64,000 bases of DNA. Source: an uncultured Gammaproteobacteria bacterium. GTDB lineage: Bacteria; Pseudomonadota; Gammaproteobacteria; PS1; Pseudothioglobaceae. Each line of letters opens with the position of its first letter. Within the stretch, counting starts at the first letter, position 1. The stretch spans positions 1-64,000 of the forward strand of contig CABXIU010000009.1 in the NCBI GenBank assembly GCA_902512305.1, written 5' to 3'. Below, one piece after another: positions 8,827 to 19,686 of this stretch. The notes under the pieces were generated by a model, which did not search any database, was not told the origin of the DNA, and saw only the letters and a list, made by a program, of their open reading frames with translations. The translations under genes and the position numbers were made by a program.

Positions 8827-10638
8827 ATGGCAGTTAACTTAAGAAATGTTGCAATTATTGCTCATGTAGATCATGGCAAGACTACGCTCGTAGATAAGTT
8901 ACTTTCTCAATCCCAAACCTTTGATGAGCGTTTTCAGGCGACTGACAGAATGATGGATTCAAACGACCTTGAAAAAGAAAGAGGAATTACTATTAGTTCA
9001 AAAAATACTGCTATTAACTGGGGTGAATATAGAATCAATATTGTTGATACCCCTGGCCATGCAGATTTTGGTGGGGAAGTGGAGAGGATTCTCTCAATGG
9101 TCGATAGTGTTCTATTATTGGTAGATGCTGTTGATGGTCCAATGCCCCAGACTCGTTTTGTTACCAAAAAAGCTTTTGAGCAAGGCCTTAATCCAATTGT
9201 AGTGATTAATAAAATTGATAGACCGAGTGCGAGGCCTGATTGGGTTATTGATCAAGTATTTGAGCTTTTTGATCAACTTGATGCTACCGAAGAGCAATTA
9301 GATTTTCCAGTGATATATGCTTCAGCACTAGGTGGTTATGCTTCCGAGGATGATAGTATTAGAGATGGAGATATGACGCCAATGTTTGAAGTCATTATTG
9401 ACAAAGCTCCTGCACCTAACGTTGACTTAGATGGGCCTTTTCAGATGCAAATTACATCTTTAGATTATTCATCTTTTGTTGGCGCAATTGGAATAGGTAG
9501 AATTGAAAGAGGTGTTGCTAAAAAGAACATGCAAAATGTCTTAATTACCCCTGATGGCTCTAAACGTAATATAAAAATTGTCCAGTTACTTAGCTTTAAT
9601 GGGCTTGAAAGACATGAAATAAATTCAGCAAATGCTGGAGATATCGTTGGAATAGTAGGTATCGAAAATATATCTATTTCAGATACAATTTGTGAGCCAT
9701 CAAAGATCGAGCCATTACCCCCTTTGAGTGTAGATGAGCCAACAGTGAGTATGGCTTTTAGGGTTAATGATTCACCATTTGCAGGGCTTGATGGAAAGTA
9801 TATAACCTCAAGAAACATTAGAGAGAGACTTGACAAAGAGTTAATTTACAATGTCGCTCTTCGAGTTGAAAATACTCAGGATTCTTCTGAGTTTTTGGTC
9901 TCAGGTAGAGGTGAATTGCATCTCTCTATATTAATTGAAACTATGCGAAGAGAGGGATTTGAACTCTCTGTTGGAAGGCCACAAGTTATTCTTAAAGAGA
10001 TTGATGGAATAGTTTGCGAACCTTTTGAAGAGCTCACAGTTGATGTTGAGTCGACTCATCAGGGCTCTGTTATGGAAAAATTAGGTGAAAGAAAAGCCGA
10101 ACTCACTAATATGAGCCCTGACGGTAAAGGGCGAGTGAAGCTTGATTTTATTATCCCAGCTAGAGGATTAATTGGCTTTAGAACAGAATTTCTAACTGCT
10201 ACAACTGGCACGGGTCTTATGTACTCATCATTTGATTCTTACAGGCCCCAAAAGGATGGAAAGATTGGTCAAAGAACAAATGGTTCACTTATTTCTATGA
10301 ATCAAGGCAAGTCTGTTGCGTATGCTATATTTAATTTGCAAAAAAGTGGAAAGTTTTTTGTAGGTCATGGTGAAGACATCTACGAAGGTATGGTTGTTGG
10401 AATTAATACTAGAGATAAGGACCTTGTAATCAATGTAATGAAAGGCAAACAGTTAACTAATGTTCGTGCATCAGGGTCTGACGAAGCGGTTGTATTAACA
10501 CCTAAAATTAGTCTTGATTTAGAGCAAGCACTTGAATTTATCGATGATGATGAGCTCGTCGAAGTAACGCCAAACCATATACGCATTAGAAAAAGATTAT
10601 TAACTGAGAATCAAAGAAAACGCGCAAGAAACGCATAG
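8827..10638 (+). CDS. typA: Ribosome-associated GTPase TypA/BipA
   Basis: Translational GTPase that assists 50S assembly and stress or low-temperature growth. The 603-aa product is full length. G motifs are intact: AHVDHGKTT (G1), DTPGHADFG (G3), NKID (G4), followed by EF-G-like domains and the BipA-specific C-terminal domain. A longer frame opens at TTG 8764 but the added 21 residues are not conserved; the family start [17 protein letters not shown] begins at ATG 8827. The upstream GAAG at about 8815 is a weak ribosome site. It is transcribed away from rlmE and is probably monocistronic. Confidence 0.96.
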   Translation: MAVNLRNVAIIAHVDHGKTTLVDKLLSQSQTFDERFQATDRMMDSNDLEKERGITISSKNTAINWGEYRINIVDTPGHADFGGEVERILSMVDSVLLLVDAVDGPMPQTRFVTKKAFEQGLNPIVVINKIDRPSARPDWVIDQVFELFDQLDATEEQLDFPVIYASALGGYASEDDSIRDGDMTPMFEVIIDKAPAPNVDLDGPFQMQITSLDYSSFVGAIGIGRIERGVAKKNMQNVLITPDGSKRNIKIVQLLSFNGLERHEINSANAGDIVGIVGIENISISDTICEPSKIEPLPPLSVDEPTVSMAFRVNDSPFAGLDGKYITSRNIRERLDKELIYNVALRVENTQDSSEFLVSGRGELHLSILIETMRREGFELSVGRPQVILKEIDGIVCEPFEELTVDVESTHQGSVMEKLGERKAELTNMSPDGKGRVKLDFIIPARGLIGFRTEFLTATTGTGLMYSSFDSYRPQKDGKIGQRTNGSLISMNQGKSVAYAIFNLQKSGKFFVGHGEDIYEGMVVGINTRDKDLVINVMKGKQLTNVRASGSDEAVVLTPKISLDLEQALEFIDDDELVEVTPNHIRIRKRLLTENQRKRARNA

Positions 10639-10679
10639 AATTTCTTACTTTTTTAGCCTAGACATTCATATAATCTTCA

Positions 10680-10708
10680 TTGTTTCTTCATTTTAATGTC
10701 TATATAAT
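10680..10708 (+). promoter_or_regulatory. Sigma70 promoter for the RND transporter
   Basis: -35 TTGTTT (10680-10685), a 17-bp spacer and a consensus -10 TATAAT (10703-10708) lie 29 nt before the RND ATG. A second TATAAT lies about 37 bp upstream. The transporter is thus likely transcribed separately from typA. Confidence 0.55.
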
Positions 10709-10736
10709 CACATTTTTGTTAAAACAATAGTCTTAT

Positions 10737-13700
10737 ATGGATGCTTTCTTAGACTTTCTGGTTAGACAGAAGAAGTTTGCTCTTGTCTTCTCTCTTGCTT
10801 TTATTGCTATTGGTGTTCTCTCAGTTTTGGGAATGCAGCGCGATCAATTCCCTACTGTAGATTTTGAAGTGCTAAGTGTCACTACAGCATACCCTGGCGC
10901 TTCACCTGAAGATGTTGAAAAATCTGTGACGAATGTTATTGAAGAAGAATTACTCAGTGTCAGTGGAATTAAAGAAATTACTTCTACCTCTCGAGAGGGT
11001 ATTTCTAGCATCATTGTTACACTTGAGGCAGACCTTAAAGATGTCACAACTGTTAAAAATGATGTCCGCAATGCAGTAAACCGTGTCAAAGCCTTTCCTG
11101 AAGAGGTTACTGATTTACCTCAAGTAATCGATTTTAATGTCACCGAATTCCCAGTCATTACGATTAATATTGACAGTACATCGGGTGATTTTAATCAAGC
11201 AAGGCAAATTACAGATGAGCTACAGGTGGCTATATCTAGGATTAAAGGCGTTGCTTCAGTTGATAACCCGAGTTACCTTGACAGTGAAATACAAATTAAG
11301 GTTAACCCAGACAAGCTTGATAAATACAAGATGTCAATTAATGAGGTTATATCAGCCATTTCAAGTCGAAACGCTCGTTTTACTATTGGTGGCAACAACC
11401 AAGAAAGTTTAGAGAAGAATATCGTAATTCTGTCTGAGTTTGAAAGTATTGATGATATTAAAGATGTTGTTATTAAGTCTAGCTTTGATGGCCCTGTTAT
11501 AAGGTTGGATGATATTGCTGAGATCTTTAGAGGCCAAGAAGAAGAGACCTCTATTACTCGAGTCAATGGAACTAAAGGATTCGTTCTAAAAGTAAAAAAA
11601 CAACCTCAAGCGGATATTATTAGAACTGTTAAAAGAGTTAGGGAGCGCGTATCTGAATTTCAAAAAAACATTCCAGATGATATCAATATTTTTTATACCG
11701 ATGACTCATCAGAGGCAGTTGCAAACAGGCTCGAGATTATTATTAAAAATGGCTACATAGGGCTCGCACTAGTTCTAGTTGTTTTAGGGGTATTTCTCTC
11801 TTTGAAAACGGCTTTCTGGGTCGCGGTTAGTATCCCTGTATGTCTTTTAGGCGCTGTATTTGGACTTGGACTAACTGGAAACACAATTAACTTAATTTCT
11901 CTTTCAGGATTTATTCTTGTGCTCGGTATTGTTGTAGATGATAGTATTGTAATTGCTGAAAGTATTCACCACTATAAATCTAAAGAAGGAAATCTGTATA
12001 AGAATGTTGTAATGGGACTAAAGCGTGTCATTATGCCTGTAGTTACAACTATTATTTCTACCATGCTGGTGATGTCTTCATTTTTCTTAATGTCAGGTAT
12101 ATTGGGAAAATTTATTTATGTTTTGCCGGTTGTAGTGTTGTTTGCCTTGGCAATTTCCTTTTTAGAAATTACGTTTGCTCTTCCAGCTCACCTAGCCACT
12201 AAAAAAGTTGAGAAGCAAAAAACATGGTTTGTGCCTGTTGAAAATTTTTACAATAGATCTATGATTCATATCTTAAAGTGGCGATATCTGATTGTTCCTT
12301 TGTTTATTGGTTTGCTTGCCTATTCGGCATTTTTTGCTATGAAAAATATCCCATTTAATCTATTTCCATCGAGAGGTGCAACAGTTATGTTTGCTAATAT
12401 CGAGGCTCCTAATGGAAGCTCTGCATCGTACACTGAAAAAATAGTTATTGATGTTGAAAACCTTATTGTTAGTGAAATTGGCAAGGACCTTAAGTCATAT
12501 ACCAGCACCATCGGGAGCTACTTTACTAATAGAGCTGATATTGAAATTGCCTTAACAGAAACGAGTGATAGAGAAAGAGCTGCTGAAGATATGCAGGAAA
12601 AACTAAAAGCACTAGTGAAAAATGTAGAAGGGGCTGAAAAAATTCGCATATCTCTATTAAGACCTGGACCACCTCAAGGTGCAGACATTGAGGTAACCCT
12701 TGTTTCAGAGAATGATGCACAACGAGCTCTTGCTGCTGACAGACTTGTAGAAATATTAAACTCAATTAATGGTGTTGACAACATTAATCGTAATGATGAG
12801 ATTGGCAAGCCAAGGATTGAGACAGTCCTTGATTTTGATGAAATGGCTCGTCTTGGGGTTGAGTATCAGTCTGTTTATAGGCATCTCAGAACTGCTTTTT
12901 CGGGTTCTTACGTTACTGATGCGACGATAGCAGGTAAAGATGAAGACGTTAGGATTTATATTGGTGAAAATGATTACACCGAGAATTTTATCAAAAATAC
13001 TGCTATAAAAAACCGTCAAGGTAATCTGATACCAATGAGTCAGTTTTCAACTCTCCGAGAAATTCAAGGTGAGCCAGATTACAACCACTTGGATGGTGAT
13101 CGTTCTATAAAAGTTACCGCGAGTATTGCTGATGGTCGTCCTAGAGGAAGGCCAAGTCAAGTTAATGAAAATAGTGGAGAAAACCAGCCGCTCAATGTTA
13201 AGCCTGATGAAGCAAAGTCTGATGAAGCTAGGCCTGATTCGGCAAAGCCTGCTCGAAGAGGGCCGCCACCATCCAAAACAATCATATTAGCTAAAGCTTT
13301 GAAGGAACTTAATGCGTCTGTTGAATATCCACAGGTTTCTATTATTACTGCTGGTGGTGCGCAAGAATCAATTGACTCTCTTCAAGACTTCTTAAGAGCC
13401 TTTGTAGTTGCCCTTGTTGGCATTTTTCTTCTTCTTGCAATACTCTTTAACTCCTATTCGCAACCAATGCTTGTATTGGCCGCAGTTCCTTTTTCACTGA
13501 TTGGAGTTGTTTGGGCTTTTTATTTCCATGGAGAGCCTCTAAGCTTCTTTGCATTGACTGGCTCGTTGGCTCTAATGGGAGTTATTGTCAATGACTCACT
13601 AGTGATGGTCAGTCACTTAAATTATATTAGGGATAAAAGTGCACAATTAGAAGATAAAAAAGTTTGGATTGCAAGAGGTTCGCGAGATCGTTTGAGGGCT

Positions 13701-13931
13701 GTAGTACTAACCACACTAACAACTATGGCCGGTGTATTACCACTTGCTTACGGTATTGGAGGTACGGATGTGTTCCTTCAACCAATGGTTCTTGCGCTTG
13801 GTTACGGTCTAATATTTGGTACCGTCTTAACACTAATTCTATTGCCTTGTATGTATCTTATGAACTATGACTTTATTAATATGCTGAGCAGGATTAGAGC
13901 GAGGTTTTCCAGAAAAAAAGCGCTAGTCTAG
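10737..13931 (+). CDS. RND-family efflux transporter permease
   Basis: Inner-membrane proton-driven transporter of the AcrB/MdtB/HAE type (1064 aa). It shows the two-fold repeat of TM1 plus large periplasmic loop plus TM2-6. The TM4 proton-relay pair is D401-D402 in GIVVDDSIVIAE, and the second half has the equivalent GVIVNDSLVMVSH helix. There is an AMKNIPFNLFP start to the second porter loop. Periplasmic adaptor and outer-membrane factor genes are absent on both sides, which is odd for this family. Around residues 800-848 the second loop carries a low-complexity insert rich in Pro, Asp, Ala and Lys with repeated K-P-D/S-D-E-A units. Substrate unknown. Its stop abuts the ruvA stop. Confidence 0.9.
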   Translation: MDAFLDFLVRQKKFALVFSLAFIAIGVLSVLGMQRDQFPTVDFEVLSVTTAYPGASPEDVEKSVTNVIEEELLSVSGIKEITSTSREGISSIIVTLEADLKDVTTVKNDVRNAVNRVKAFPEEVTDLPQVIDFNVTEFPVITINIDSTSGDFNQARQITDELQVAISRIKGVASVDNPSYLDSEIQIKVNPDKLDKYKMSINEVISAISSRNARFTIGGNNQESLEKNIVILSEFESIDDIKDVVIKSSFDGPVIRLDDIAEIFRGQEEETSITRVNGTKGFVLKVKKQPQADIIRTVKRVRERVSEFQKNIPDDINIFYTDDSSEAVANRLEIIIKNGYIGLALVLVVLGVFLSLKTAFWVAVSIPVCLLGAVFGLGLTGNTINLISLSGFILVLGIVVDDSIVIAESIHHYKSKEGNLYKNVVMGLKRVIMPVVTTIISTMLVMSSFFLMSGILGKFIYVLPVVVLFALAISFLEITFALPAHLATKKVEKQKTWFVPVENFYNRSMIHILKWRYLIVPLFIGLLAYSAFFAMKNIPFNLFPSRGATVMFANIEAPNGSSASYTEKIVIDVENLIVSEIGKDLKSYTSTIGSYFTNRADIEIALTETSDRERAAEDMQEKLKALVKNVEGAEKIRISLLRPGPPQGADIEVTLVSENDAQRALAADRLVEILNSINGVDNINRNDEIGKPRIETVLDFDEMARLGVEYQSVYRHLRTAFSGSYVTDATIAGKDEDVRIYIGENDYTENFIKNTAIKNRQGNLIPMSQFSTLREIQGEPDYNHLDGDRSIKVTASIADGRPRGRPSQVNENSGENQPLNVKPDEAKSDEARPDSAKPARRGPPPSKTIILAKALKELNASVEYPQVSIITAGGAQESIDSLQDFLRAFVVALVGIFLLLAILFNSYSQPMLVLAAVPFSLIGVVWAFYFHGEPLSFFALTGSLALMGVIVNDSLVMVSHLNYIRDKSAQLEDKKVWIARGSRDRLRAVVLTTLTTMAGVLPLAYGIGGTDVFLQPMVLALGYGLIFGTVLTLILLPCMYLMNYDFINMLSRIRARFSRKKALV

Positions 13932-14525
13932 CTACTTGTTTTGAAGAGCCAGTCGAATTATCTGCTCAGTGCTGAGGTCTTGGTCATCAATTTTTGAAAC
14001 CATTTTGTTCGCTTCTTTTACTTTAAAGCCAAGCGATTGAAGTGCTTCAATGGCCTGTCTAGAATTTGGGTTAGAGCTCTGTTTGAATTCTTTTGAAGAC
14101 ACTAGGCTGCCTGATAGTTCCAGCTTTCCAAGTCTATCTTGCAGTTCAACTATTAGCTTAAGAGCAGTTTTTTTGCCAATTCCTGGAGTTTTCGCAAGTA
14201 GATCAGCATCCTCTGTAGAGATGCACTGAACTAAAGAGCTAACACTAAGGTTTGATAGTATCGCAAGTGCTACCTTTGGTCCGACACCATTAACTCTTAT
14301 TAACTCTCTAAAAACATTTTTTTCATCTTTAGTGATGAATCCAAATAATGTGTGCGCATCCTCTTTAATGCTGAGATGTGTAAACAATAAAATATCTTCT
14401 GACAGATTATCTAGCTCATAGAAGGTAGACATGGGGCAGAGTACCTCATAGCCAATTCCTTCAACCTCAATCAAAACTTCAGGAGGGTTTTTGTTAATTA
14501 TTCTACCTTTAAGATGTCCAATCAT
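13932..14525 (-). CDS. ruvA: Holliday junction branch-migration protein RuvA
   Basis: Tetrameric junction-binding subunit of the RuvAB branch-migration motor. The 197-aa protein has the N-terminal OB fold (MIGHLKGRI start), two helix-hairpin-helix motifs ([13 protein letters not shown] and [12 protein letters not shown]) and the flexible linker before the C-terminal RuvB-contact domain. The start overlaps the leuD stop by 4 nt, so it is the distal gene of leuC-leuD-ruvA rather than part of a ruvCAB cluster. Confidence 0.96.
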   Translation of the reverse strand: MIGHLKGRIINKNPPEVLIEVEGIGYEVLCPMSTFYELDNLSEDILLFTHLSIKEDAHTLFGFITKDEKNVFRELIRVNGVGPKVALAILSNLSVSSLVQCISTEDADLLAKTPGIGKKTALKLIVELQDRLGKLELSGSLVSSKEFKQSSNPNSRQAIEALQSLGFKVKEANKMVSKIDDQDLSTEQIIRLALQNK

Positions 14526-15136
14526 ATCCAGGGAAATTTAGCAAAGTGCTCTTTTTCAAATAAACGTATCTGATTCTCATTCTGCAATGTTAAACCAATA
14601 TCATCAAGTCCATTGATGAGTCTTCTTTTTCTTTCTGGGTCGACTTCAAAACCGTAGGATTTCTCATCTGTCTCAACAACTTGTTTTTTTAGATCTATTC
14701 CGATTTGTCCAGAGTAGTTAAATAAACTATCAACGATTTCAGTGCTTAAAGTGATTGGAAGTATGCCATTCTTAAAACAATTATTATAGAAAATATCTGC
14801 AAAACTTGGAGCAATGATGGCTCTAAATCCATAGTCTTCAAGAGCCCATGGGGCATGCTCTCTTGAAGAGCCACATCCAAAATTTCTTCGAGTAAGTAAA
14901 ATTTGCGCTCCAAAGTATTTTGGATTATTTAAGACAAAGTCGGAGTTGATTGGGCGCTTTGAATTATCCATCCCTGGCTCACCATGGTCTAAATAGCGCC
15001 ATTCATCAAATAAATTTGGCCCAAATCCACTTCTTTTAATTGATTTTAAGAATTGCTTTGGAATGATAGCATCTGTATCAATATTGGCGCGGTCAAGAGG
15101 CATTGCAATTGAGCTCAAAGAAGTAAATTTTTTCAT
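14522..15136 (-). CDS. leuD: 3-isopropylmalate dehydratase small subunit
   Basis: Swivel-domain subunit of isopropylmalate isomerase in leucine synthesis, acting with LeuC. At 204 aa it is standard length. It has the [12 protein letters not shown] block near residue 20, the [13 protein letters not shown] signature near 90 and [10 protein letters not shown] near the end. It overlaps leuC by 4 nt upstream and ruvA by 4 nt downstream, implying translational coupling. leuA and leuB are not in the window. Confidence 0.97.
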   Translation of the reverse strand: MKKFTSLSSIAMPLDRANIDTDAIIPKQFLKSIKRSGFGPNLFDEWRYLDHGEPGMDNSKRPINSDFVLNNPKYFGAQILLTRRNFGCGSSREHAPWALEDYGFRAIIAPSFADIFYNNCFKNGILPITLSTEIVDSLFNYSGQIGIDLKKQVVETDEKSYGFEVDPERKRRLINGLDDIGLTLQNENQIRLFEKEHFAKFPWI

Positions 15137-16536
15137 GAATTTACTCCTGAAAATCTACCCGCTATTGCAGTTGCTGCAGCAATCGCTGGGCTTACAAGGT
15201 GTGTAAATGATCCTTGGCCTTGGCGACCTTCAAAGTTCCTATTAGAGGTACTCGCACACCTTTCACCAACTTCTAGTTTATCTGCATTCATCGCTAGACA
15301 CATTGAGCATCCAGGTTCACGCCATTCAAATCCAGCATCTTTAAAAATTTGATCAAGACCCTCTTCTTCAGCTTGTTTTTTTACCAGCCCTGAGCCAGGA
15401 ACAACAAGCGCTAATTTAATATTTTTAGCAATTTTTTTACCTTTTGCTACTGAAGCAGCAGCTCTCAAATCTTCAATTCTTGAGTTTGTACAGGACCCAA
15501 TAAATACCTTATCTATTTCTACCGAACTCATTGATGTGTTGGGTTTTAGATGAATATACTTCAGTGCATTACGAATACTTTCTGCTTTAACTTCATCTTC
15601 CTCAAGTTTTGGATCAGGTGTTGAGCCATTAATGTCAACAACCATTTCAGGAGAGGTTCCCCAAGTCACTTGTGGTTTAATTAGGCTAGCATCAATTAAA
15701 ATTGACTCGTCAAAATGAGAGTCTAAATCACTATGAAGAGTCTGCCAATATTTTAGAGCTGACTCCCAATTATCACCTGTCGGAGCAAAAGGCCTTCCTT
15801 GAACATAATCAATTGTTTTTTCATCTACAGCGACCAGACCAACTTTTGCCCCAGCCTCAATTGACATATTACAAAGAGTCATTCTTCCTTCTATGCTCAT
15901 CTTTTCAATCGTATTTCCACAAAATTCAATTGCAAATCCTGTGCCACCAGCAGTCCCAATTTTTCCAATCACATATAGCGCAAGATCTTTAGCACTTACA
16001 TCATTAGATAATTCACCATTGATTTCAATTTTCATATTTTTTGCTTTGTTTTGCCAAAGGCACCCAGTTGCTAGGACATGCTCTACTTCAGATGTTCCAA
16101 TGCCAAATGCTAATGCTCCAAGAGCTCCGTGGGTTGTTGTATGCGAGTCACCACAAACAATACTCATTCCTGGTAAAGTCGCTCCTTGTTCAGGCCCAAT
16201 GACATGAACAATGCCTTGACGAACATCATTCATATGAATTTCATTGATATCAAATGTTTCACAGTTTTTATCTAAAGTTTCGACCTGAAGTCTAGAAACG
16301 GGATCAGTAATACTGCTAACACCACTTGATCTATCTGTAGTTGGCACATTATGGTCTGGGACAGCAAGATTTGATTCGTTGCGCCATATCTTTCTTCCTG
16401 CCAAGGACAGGCCCTCAAAAGCTTGCGGAGATGTAACTTCATGAATTAGTTGACGATCAATATAAATAAGCATTGAGCCATCTTGCTCTAAAACCTTATG
16501 TGTGCTTATTAGTTTGTCGTATAGTGTTTGAGGCAT
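15133..16536 (-). CDS. leuC: 3-isopropylmalate dehydratase large subunit
   Basis: Aconitase-family catalytic subunit of isopropylmalate isomerase (467 aa). The three [4Fe-4S] ligands are visible: C349 in IGSCTNSR and C410/C413 in [10 protein letters not shown]. The substrate-binding [20 protein letters not shown]-type block lies near residue 130. It is the first gene of leuC-leuD-ruvA. The 133-nt divergent gap to the amidotransferase gene shows no leucine leader peptide or T-box. Confidence 0.97.
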   Translation of the reverse strand: MPQTLYDKLISTHKVLEQDGSMLIYIDRQLIHEVTSPQAFEGLSLAGRKIWRNESNLAVPDHNVPTTDRSSGVSSITDPVSRLQVETLDKNCETFDINEIHMNDVRQGIVHVIGPEQGATLPGMSIVCGDSHTTTHGALGALAFGIGTSEVEHVLATGCLWQNKAKNMKIEINGELSNDVSAKDLALYVIGKIGTAGGTGFAIEFCGNTIEKMSIEGRMTLCNMSIEAGAKVGLVAVDEKTIDYVQGRPFAPTGDNWESALKYWQTLHSDLDSHFDESILIDASLIKPQVTWGTSPEMVVDINGSTPDPKLEEDEVKAESIRNALKYIHLKPNTSMSSVEIDKVFIGSCTNSRIEDLRAAASVAKGKKIAKNIKLALVVPGSGLVKKQAEEEGLDQIFKDAGFEWREPGCSMCLAMNADKLEVGERCASTSNRNFEGRQGQGSFTHLVSPAIAAATAIAGRFSGVNS

Positions 16537-16669
16537 TATTGAATAGTAATACTTGATAAAATGACTATTTTACATTTTTTAAAATAACTCACATTATAGA
16601 AATAGTTTATAAACATCTATATTTGGTGTAGTGAAATTGTTTTGGTTTTAAACTTTTAAGGTAGAGTTT

Positions 16670-18442
16670 ATGTGTGGAATCTGTGGTCAGTTTCGCTTTG
16701 ATGGAAAAGAGGTTTCGTCAAAGTCACTAGACAATATGATGACAAAGTTGGCGAGAAGAGGCCCTGATTCAAGTGGAAAATGGATTAGAGGGAGTATTGG
16801 TTTTGGACATCAAAGACTAAGTATTATTGATTTATCTAACTTAGGTTCTCAGCCTATGATAGATGATAAGCTTGAACTAACATTAGTCTTTAATGGAACA
16901 ATATATAACTATAAATCACTACGCGCTCAGTTAACTGACAAGGGCTATACGTTTTTTTCACATTCTGATACTGAAGTCATTTTAAAAGCATATCACCACT
17001 GGGGTGAAAGCTGTCTTGAGCATTTAGATGGAATGTTTGTTTTTGTTATTTGGGACCAACCTAGTAAAAAATTATTTATTGCAAGGGATAGAATGGGTAT
17101 TAAGCCACTCTATTTTAATTCTACTTCCAAGGCGTTTACATTTGCATCAAATTCACAGGCATTGCTTACTCAAAACCTTGATAAGAGTATTAATCCTGTT
17201 GCCCTCCATCAACAATTATCTTTACATGGTGTTGTGCCAGCACCAAATACAATAATTAATGGAATTCAAAAATTAAAGCCCGGCACCTTTATGACTCTTA
17301 ATTCTAAGGGCCGTATCCAAGAAAAAACTTACTGGAAGCCCACGGCTAAAAGACCTGAAGGCAAAATTTCTAATCAAGAATATATTGAGAAGACCCATGA
17401 ACTATTGTCTGCTGCAGTTATAAAAAGGATGAATGCATCTGATGTTCCAATTGGCGTCTTACTCTCTGGCGGCCTTGACTCGTCTTTAATTGTTGCACTC
17501 CTGAAAGAGGCAGGCCATGAAAGGATTAGAACTTTTTCAATTGGTTTTGAAGACATTGAAGATGAATCTGGAAGTGAATTTGAATATTCTGATCAGATTG
17601 TCTCTAGATTTAATACTGAGCACAAGAAGTACAAAGTAAGTAATGAAGAAGTTCTTCCAAGATTATCTGAAGCCGTTATTAATATGGCTGAACCAATGGT
17701 TGGTCAGGATGCTGTAGCTTTTTATTTGCTATCTGAGCAGGTCTCAAAACACACTAAAGTTGTTTTATCTGGACAAGGCGCTGACGAAGCTTTTGCGGGA
17801 TATTTTTGGTATCCAAAAATGGCAAAGGAGAATGGAGATGAAATTGAATGTTTCTCAAAACATTATGTTGATAGGCCTCACGAAGAGTATTTGCAAACTG
17901 TGGTATCAAAATATCAAGGAGAAAATCATACTCATATTTGGCTAGACAAAGAGTTTTCAAAAACAGGTGCAGAATCCTTTATTGATAAGGTATTTAGGAC
18001 TGATATGACTCGCTTGATAGTTGATGATCCTGTTAAGCGGGTTGACAATATGACTATGGCATGGGGTTTGGAGGCTAGGGTTCCTTTTATGGATACTGAT
18101 CTTGTTGAGTGGGCATTGAGTATTCCACCATCACTAAAAATGAAGGAGGAAGGAAAGCATCCCCTGAAAAGTATTTCAAGGGGGCTTTTGCCTGACTCAG
18201 TAATTGATCGAAAAAAAGGTTATTTTCCTATGCCTGCATTGAAATACATTCAGGGAGATTTCTTAGAATTTATGTCTGATATACTTTTGTCAGGCGCATG
18301 TCGCAATAGAGGTATTTTTGATAAGCATTATGTCAACAAAGTTATTGATTCACCTAGAGATTATATGACAGCACTAAATGGATCTAGGCTTTGGCATTTA
18401 GCGTTGCTCGAATATTGGTTTCAAATTAATTTAGATAGCTAA
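16670..18442 (+). CDS. Asparagine-synthase-family amidotransferase, NAGGN type
   Basis: Class II glutamine amidotransferase fused to an ATP-pyrophosphatase synthetase domain (590 aa). C2 is the glutaminase nucleophile (MCGICG) and the PPi loop SGGLDSS is at 266-272. Several blocks resemble the branch that makes the osmolyte N-acetylglutaminylglutamine amide rather than ordinary AsnB: SGQGADEAFAGYFWYP, DDPVKRVDNMTMAWG and KKGYFPMPALKYI. The partner synthetase (acetyltransferase/ATP-grasp) and peptidase genes normally beside it are missing. It could therefore be the cell's asparagine synthetase or act on another peptide or acid. AAGGTAGAG precedes the ATG by 7 nt. rnhA follows after 3 nt. Confidence 0.85.
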   Translation: MCGICGQFRFDGKEVSSKSLDNMMTKLARRGPDSSGKWIRGSIGFGHQRLSIIDLSNLGSQPMIDDKLELTLVFNGTIYNYKSLRAQLTDKGYTFFSHSDTEVILKAYHHWGESCLEHLDGMFVFVIWDQPSKKLFIARDRMGIKPLYFNSTSKAFTFASNSQALLTQNLDKSINPVALHQQLSLHGVVPAPNTIINGIQKLKPGTFMTLNSKGRIQEKTYWKPTAKRPEGKISNQEYIEKTHELLSAAVIKRMNASDVPIGVLLSGGLDSSLIVALLKEAGHERIRTFSIGFEDIEDESGSEFEYSDQIVSRFNTEHKKYKVSNEEVLPRLSEAVINMAEPMVGQDAVAFYLLSEQVSKHTKVVLSGQGADEAFAGYFWYPKMAKENGDEIECFSKHYVDRPHEEYLQTVVSKYQGENHTHIWLDKEFSKTGAESFIDKVFRTDMTRLIVDDPVKRVDNMTMAWGLEARVPFMDTDLVEWALSIPPSLKMKEEGKHPLKSISRGLLPDSVIDRKKGYFPMPALKYIQGDFLEFMSDILLSGACRNRGIFDKHYVNKVIDSPRDYMTALNGSRLWHLALLEYWFQINLDS

Positions 18443-18445
18443 TTT

Positions 18446-18883
18446 ATGGATAAGATTGTAATTTATACAGATGGTGGATGTAGAGGCAATCCTGGAGTCG
18501 GAGGTTGGGGCGTATGGCTTCGTTATAAAGATCATGACAAAAAGCTAAAAGGTTCGGAGCATAATACCACTAATAATAAAATGGAACTTACTGCCGCCAT
18601 CAAAGCTCTGGAATCACTTAAATCAAGAAATATCTCAGTGGATTTGTATACAGATTCAAAATACGTCATCCAAGGAATTAATGAATGGATTGATTCTTGG
18701 AAATCAAAAAATTGGAAGACTGCCAATAAGAAGCCAGTAAAAAATGTTGATTTGTGGAAGCAACTAGATACTCTTAATAATGAATATAGTGTCAACTGGC
18801 ACTGGGTTAAAGGTCATAGCGATGATCCAGGAAATGATATGGCGGATCTCTTGGCAAACGAAGCGATGGACGAACTAAGTTAA
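18446..18883 (+). CDS. rnhA: Ribonuclease HI
   Basis: Degrades the RNA strand of RNA-DNA hybrids. The 145-aa protein has the catalytic carboxylates D9 ([10 protein letters not shown]), E47 (NNKMELTA), D70 (YTDSKYV) and D134, with the flexible-loop H124 in VKGHSD. It follows the amidotransferase by 3 nt and overlaps the convergent DUF455 gene by 4 nt. In many proteobacteria rnhA pairs with dnaQ; here dnaQ is 27 kb away. Confidence 0.96.
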   Translation: MDKIVIYTDGGCRGNPGVGGWGVWLRYKDHDKKLKGSEHNTTNNKMELTAAIKALESLKSRNISVDLYTDSKYVIQGINEWIDSWKSKNWKTANKKPVKNVDLWKQLDTLNNEYSVNWHWVKGHSDDPGNDMADLLANEAMDELS

Positions 18884-19686
18884 ATTGAAAATCGATCGGG
18901 ATGTTCTAAATATTCTAATTCTTTTTGACTAAATTCAGAGAGTGTTCTTGCTTCAATGTTGAATGGACCTCTCAAATTTGATCCAATATGTTTCTTTATT
19001 AATTGGTCAAATGTTTTAACGGGGTCAATTTTTCTTTGACTGCATAAATGTCGGTACCAATAATTACCAATCTTTACATGGCCAATTTCATCTTCAAAAA
19101 TAACATCTAATATTTCAGCCATTTGATTAAACTTTGTTCCACTAAATTTTTTTTTAATACTCGGTGTTACATCCAATCCTCTTGCTTCCAAGACTCTTGG
19201 AACAAGAGCCATTCTTGCCAAAACATCATAATCTGTAGCAACTGCCATTTGCCATAATCCATTATGTGCATCAAAATCTCCATACTGATAGCCTAGTTCT
19301 TCTAGATATTGATTAAGAAGAGTAAAGTGATATGATTCTTCAGTGGCAACTTTAATCCAGTCAGAATAATATTGATGAGGCATGTCTTGGAATCTATAAA
19401 TTGCATCTAGTGCCAAATTGATTGCATTAAACTCAATATGACAAATTGCATGAATATTTTTAATCATTCCAAGCTCTGACTTATCTCTTTTCGGTGTGCC
19501 ATTAAAATTAACTAATCTTGGTTTTTGAGGACGGCCAGGTGACGGCATTTTCTTAATTTTAAAAGTTGTCCCTATGTCATTTAAGATTTTGACTTCACCT
19601 AATTGATTTGTTAAACGAACTTTCTCTTCTGGGTTCTTACAGATCAAAGCAGAATAAGAATCTTTAAAAAGAGACATAGGATCCAA
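18880..19686 (-). CDS. DUF455 ferritin-like domain protein
   Basis: A 268-aa protein of the DUF455 family, predicted to adopt a ferritin-like four-helix fold with a di-metal site. Candidate ligands are visible in [13 protein letters not shown] (about 103), EESYHF (about 132) and [10 protein letters not shown] (about 214). No biochemical function is established for the family. There is no signal peptide. Its start overlaps the end of rluE by 23 nt, so ratA, rluE and DUF455 form one minus-strand unit. Confidence 0.85.
   Translation of the reverse strand: MDPMSLFKDSYSALICKNPEEKVRLTNQLGEVKILNDIGTTFKIKKMPSPGRPQKPRLVNFNGTPKRDKSELGMIKNIHAICHIEFNAINLALDAIYRFQDMPHQYYSDWIKVATEESYHFTLLNQYLEELGYQYGDFDAHNGLWQMAVATDYDVLARMALVPRVLEARGLDVTPSIKKKFSGTKFNQMAEILDVIFEDEIGHVKIGNYWYRHLCSQRKIDPVKTFDQLIKKHIGSNLRGPFNIEARTLSEFSQKELEYLEHPDRFSI

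Noticed and set aside
13135-13280. Frameshift or assembly fault in the RND gene
   Set aside because: The reading frame is continuous and conserved blocks resume after the insert, so it is treated as a genuine low-complexity insertion.
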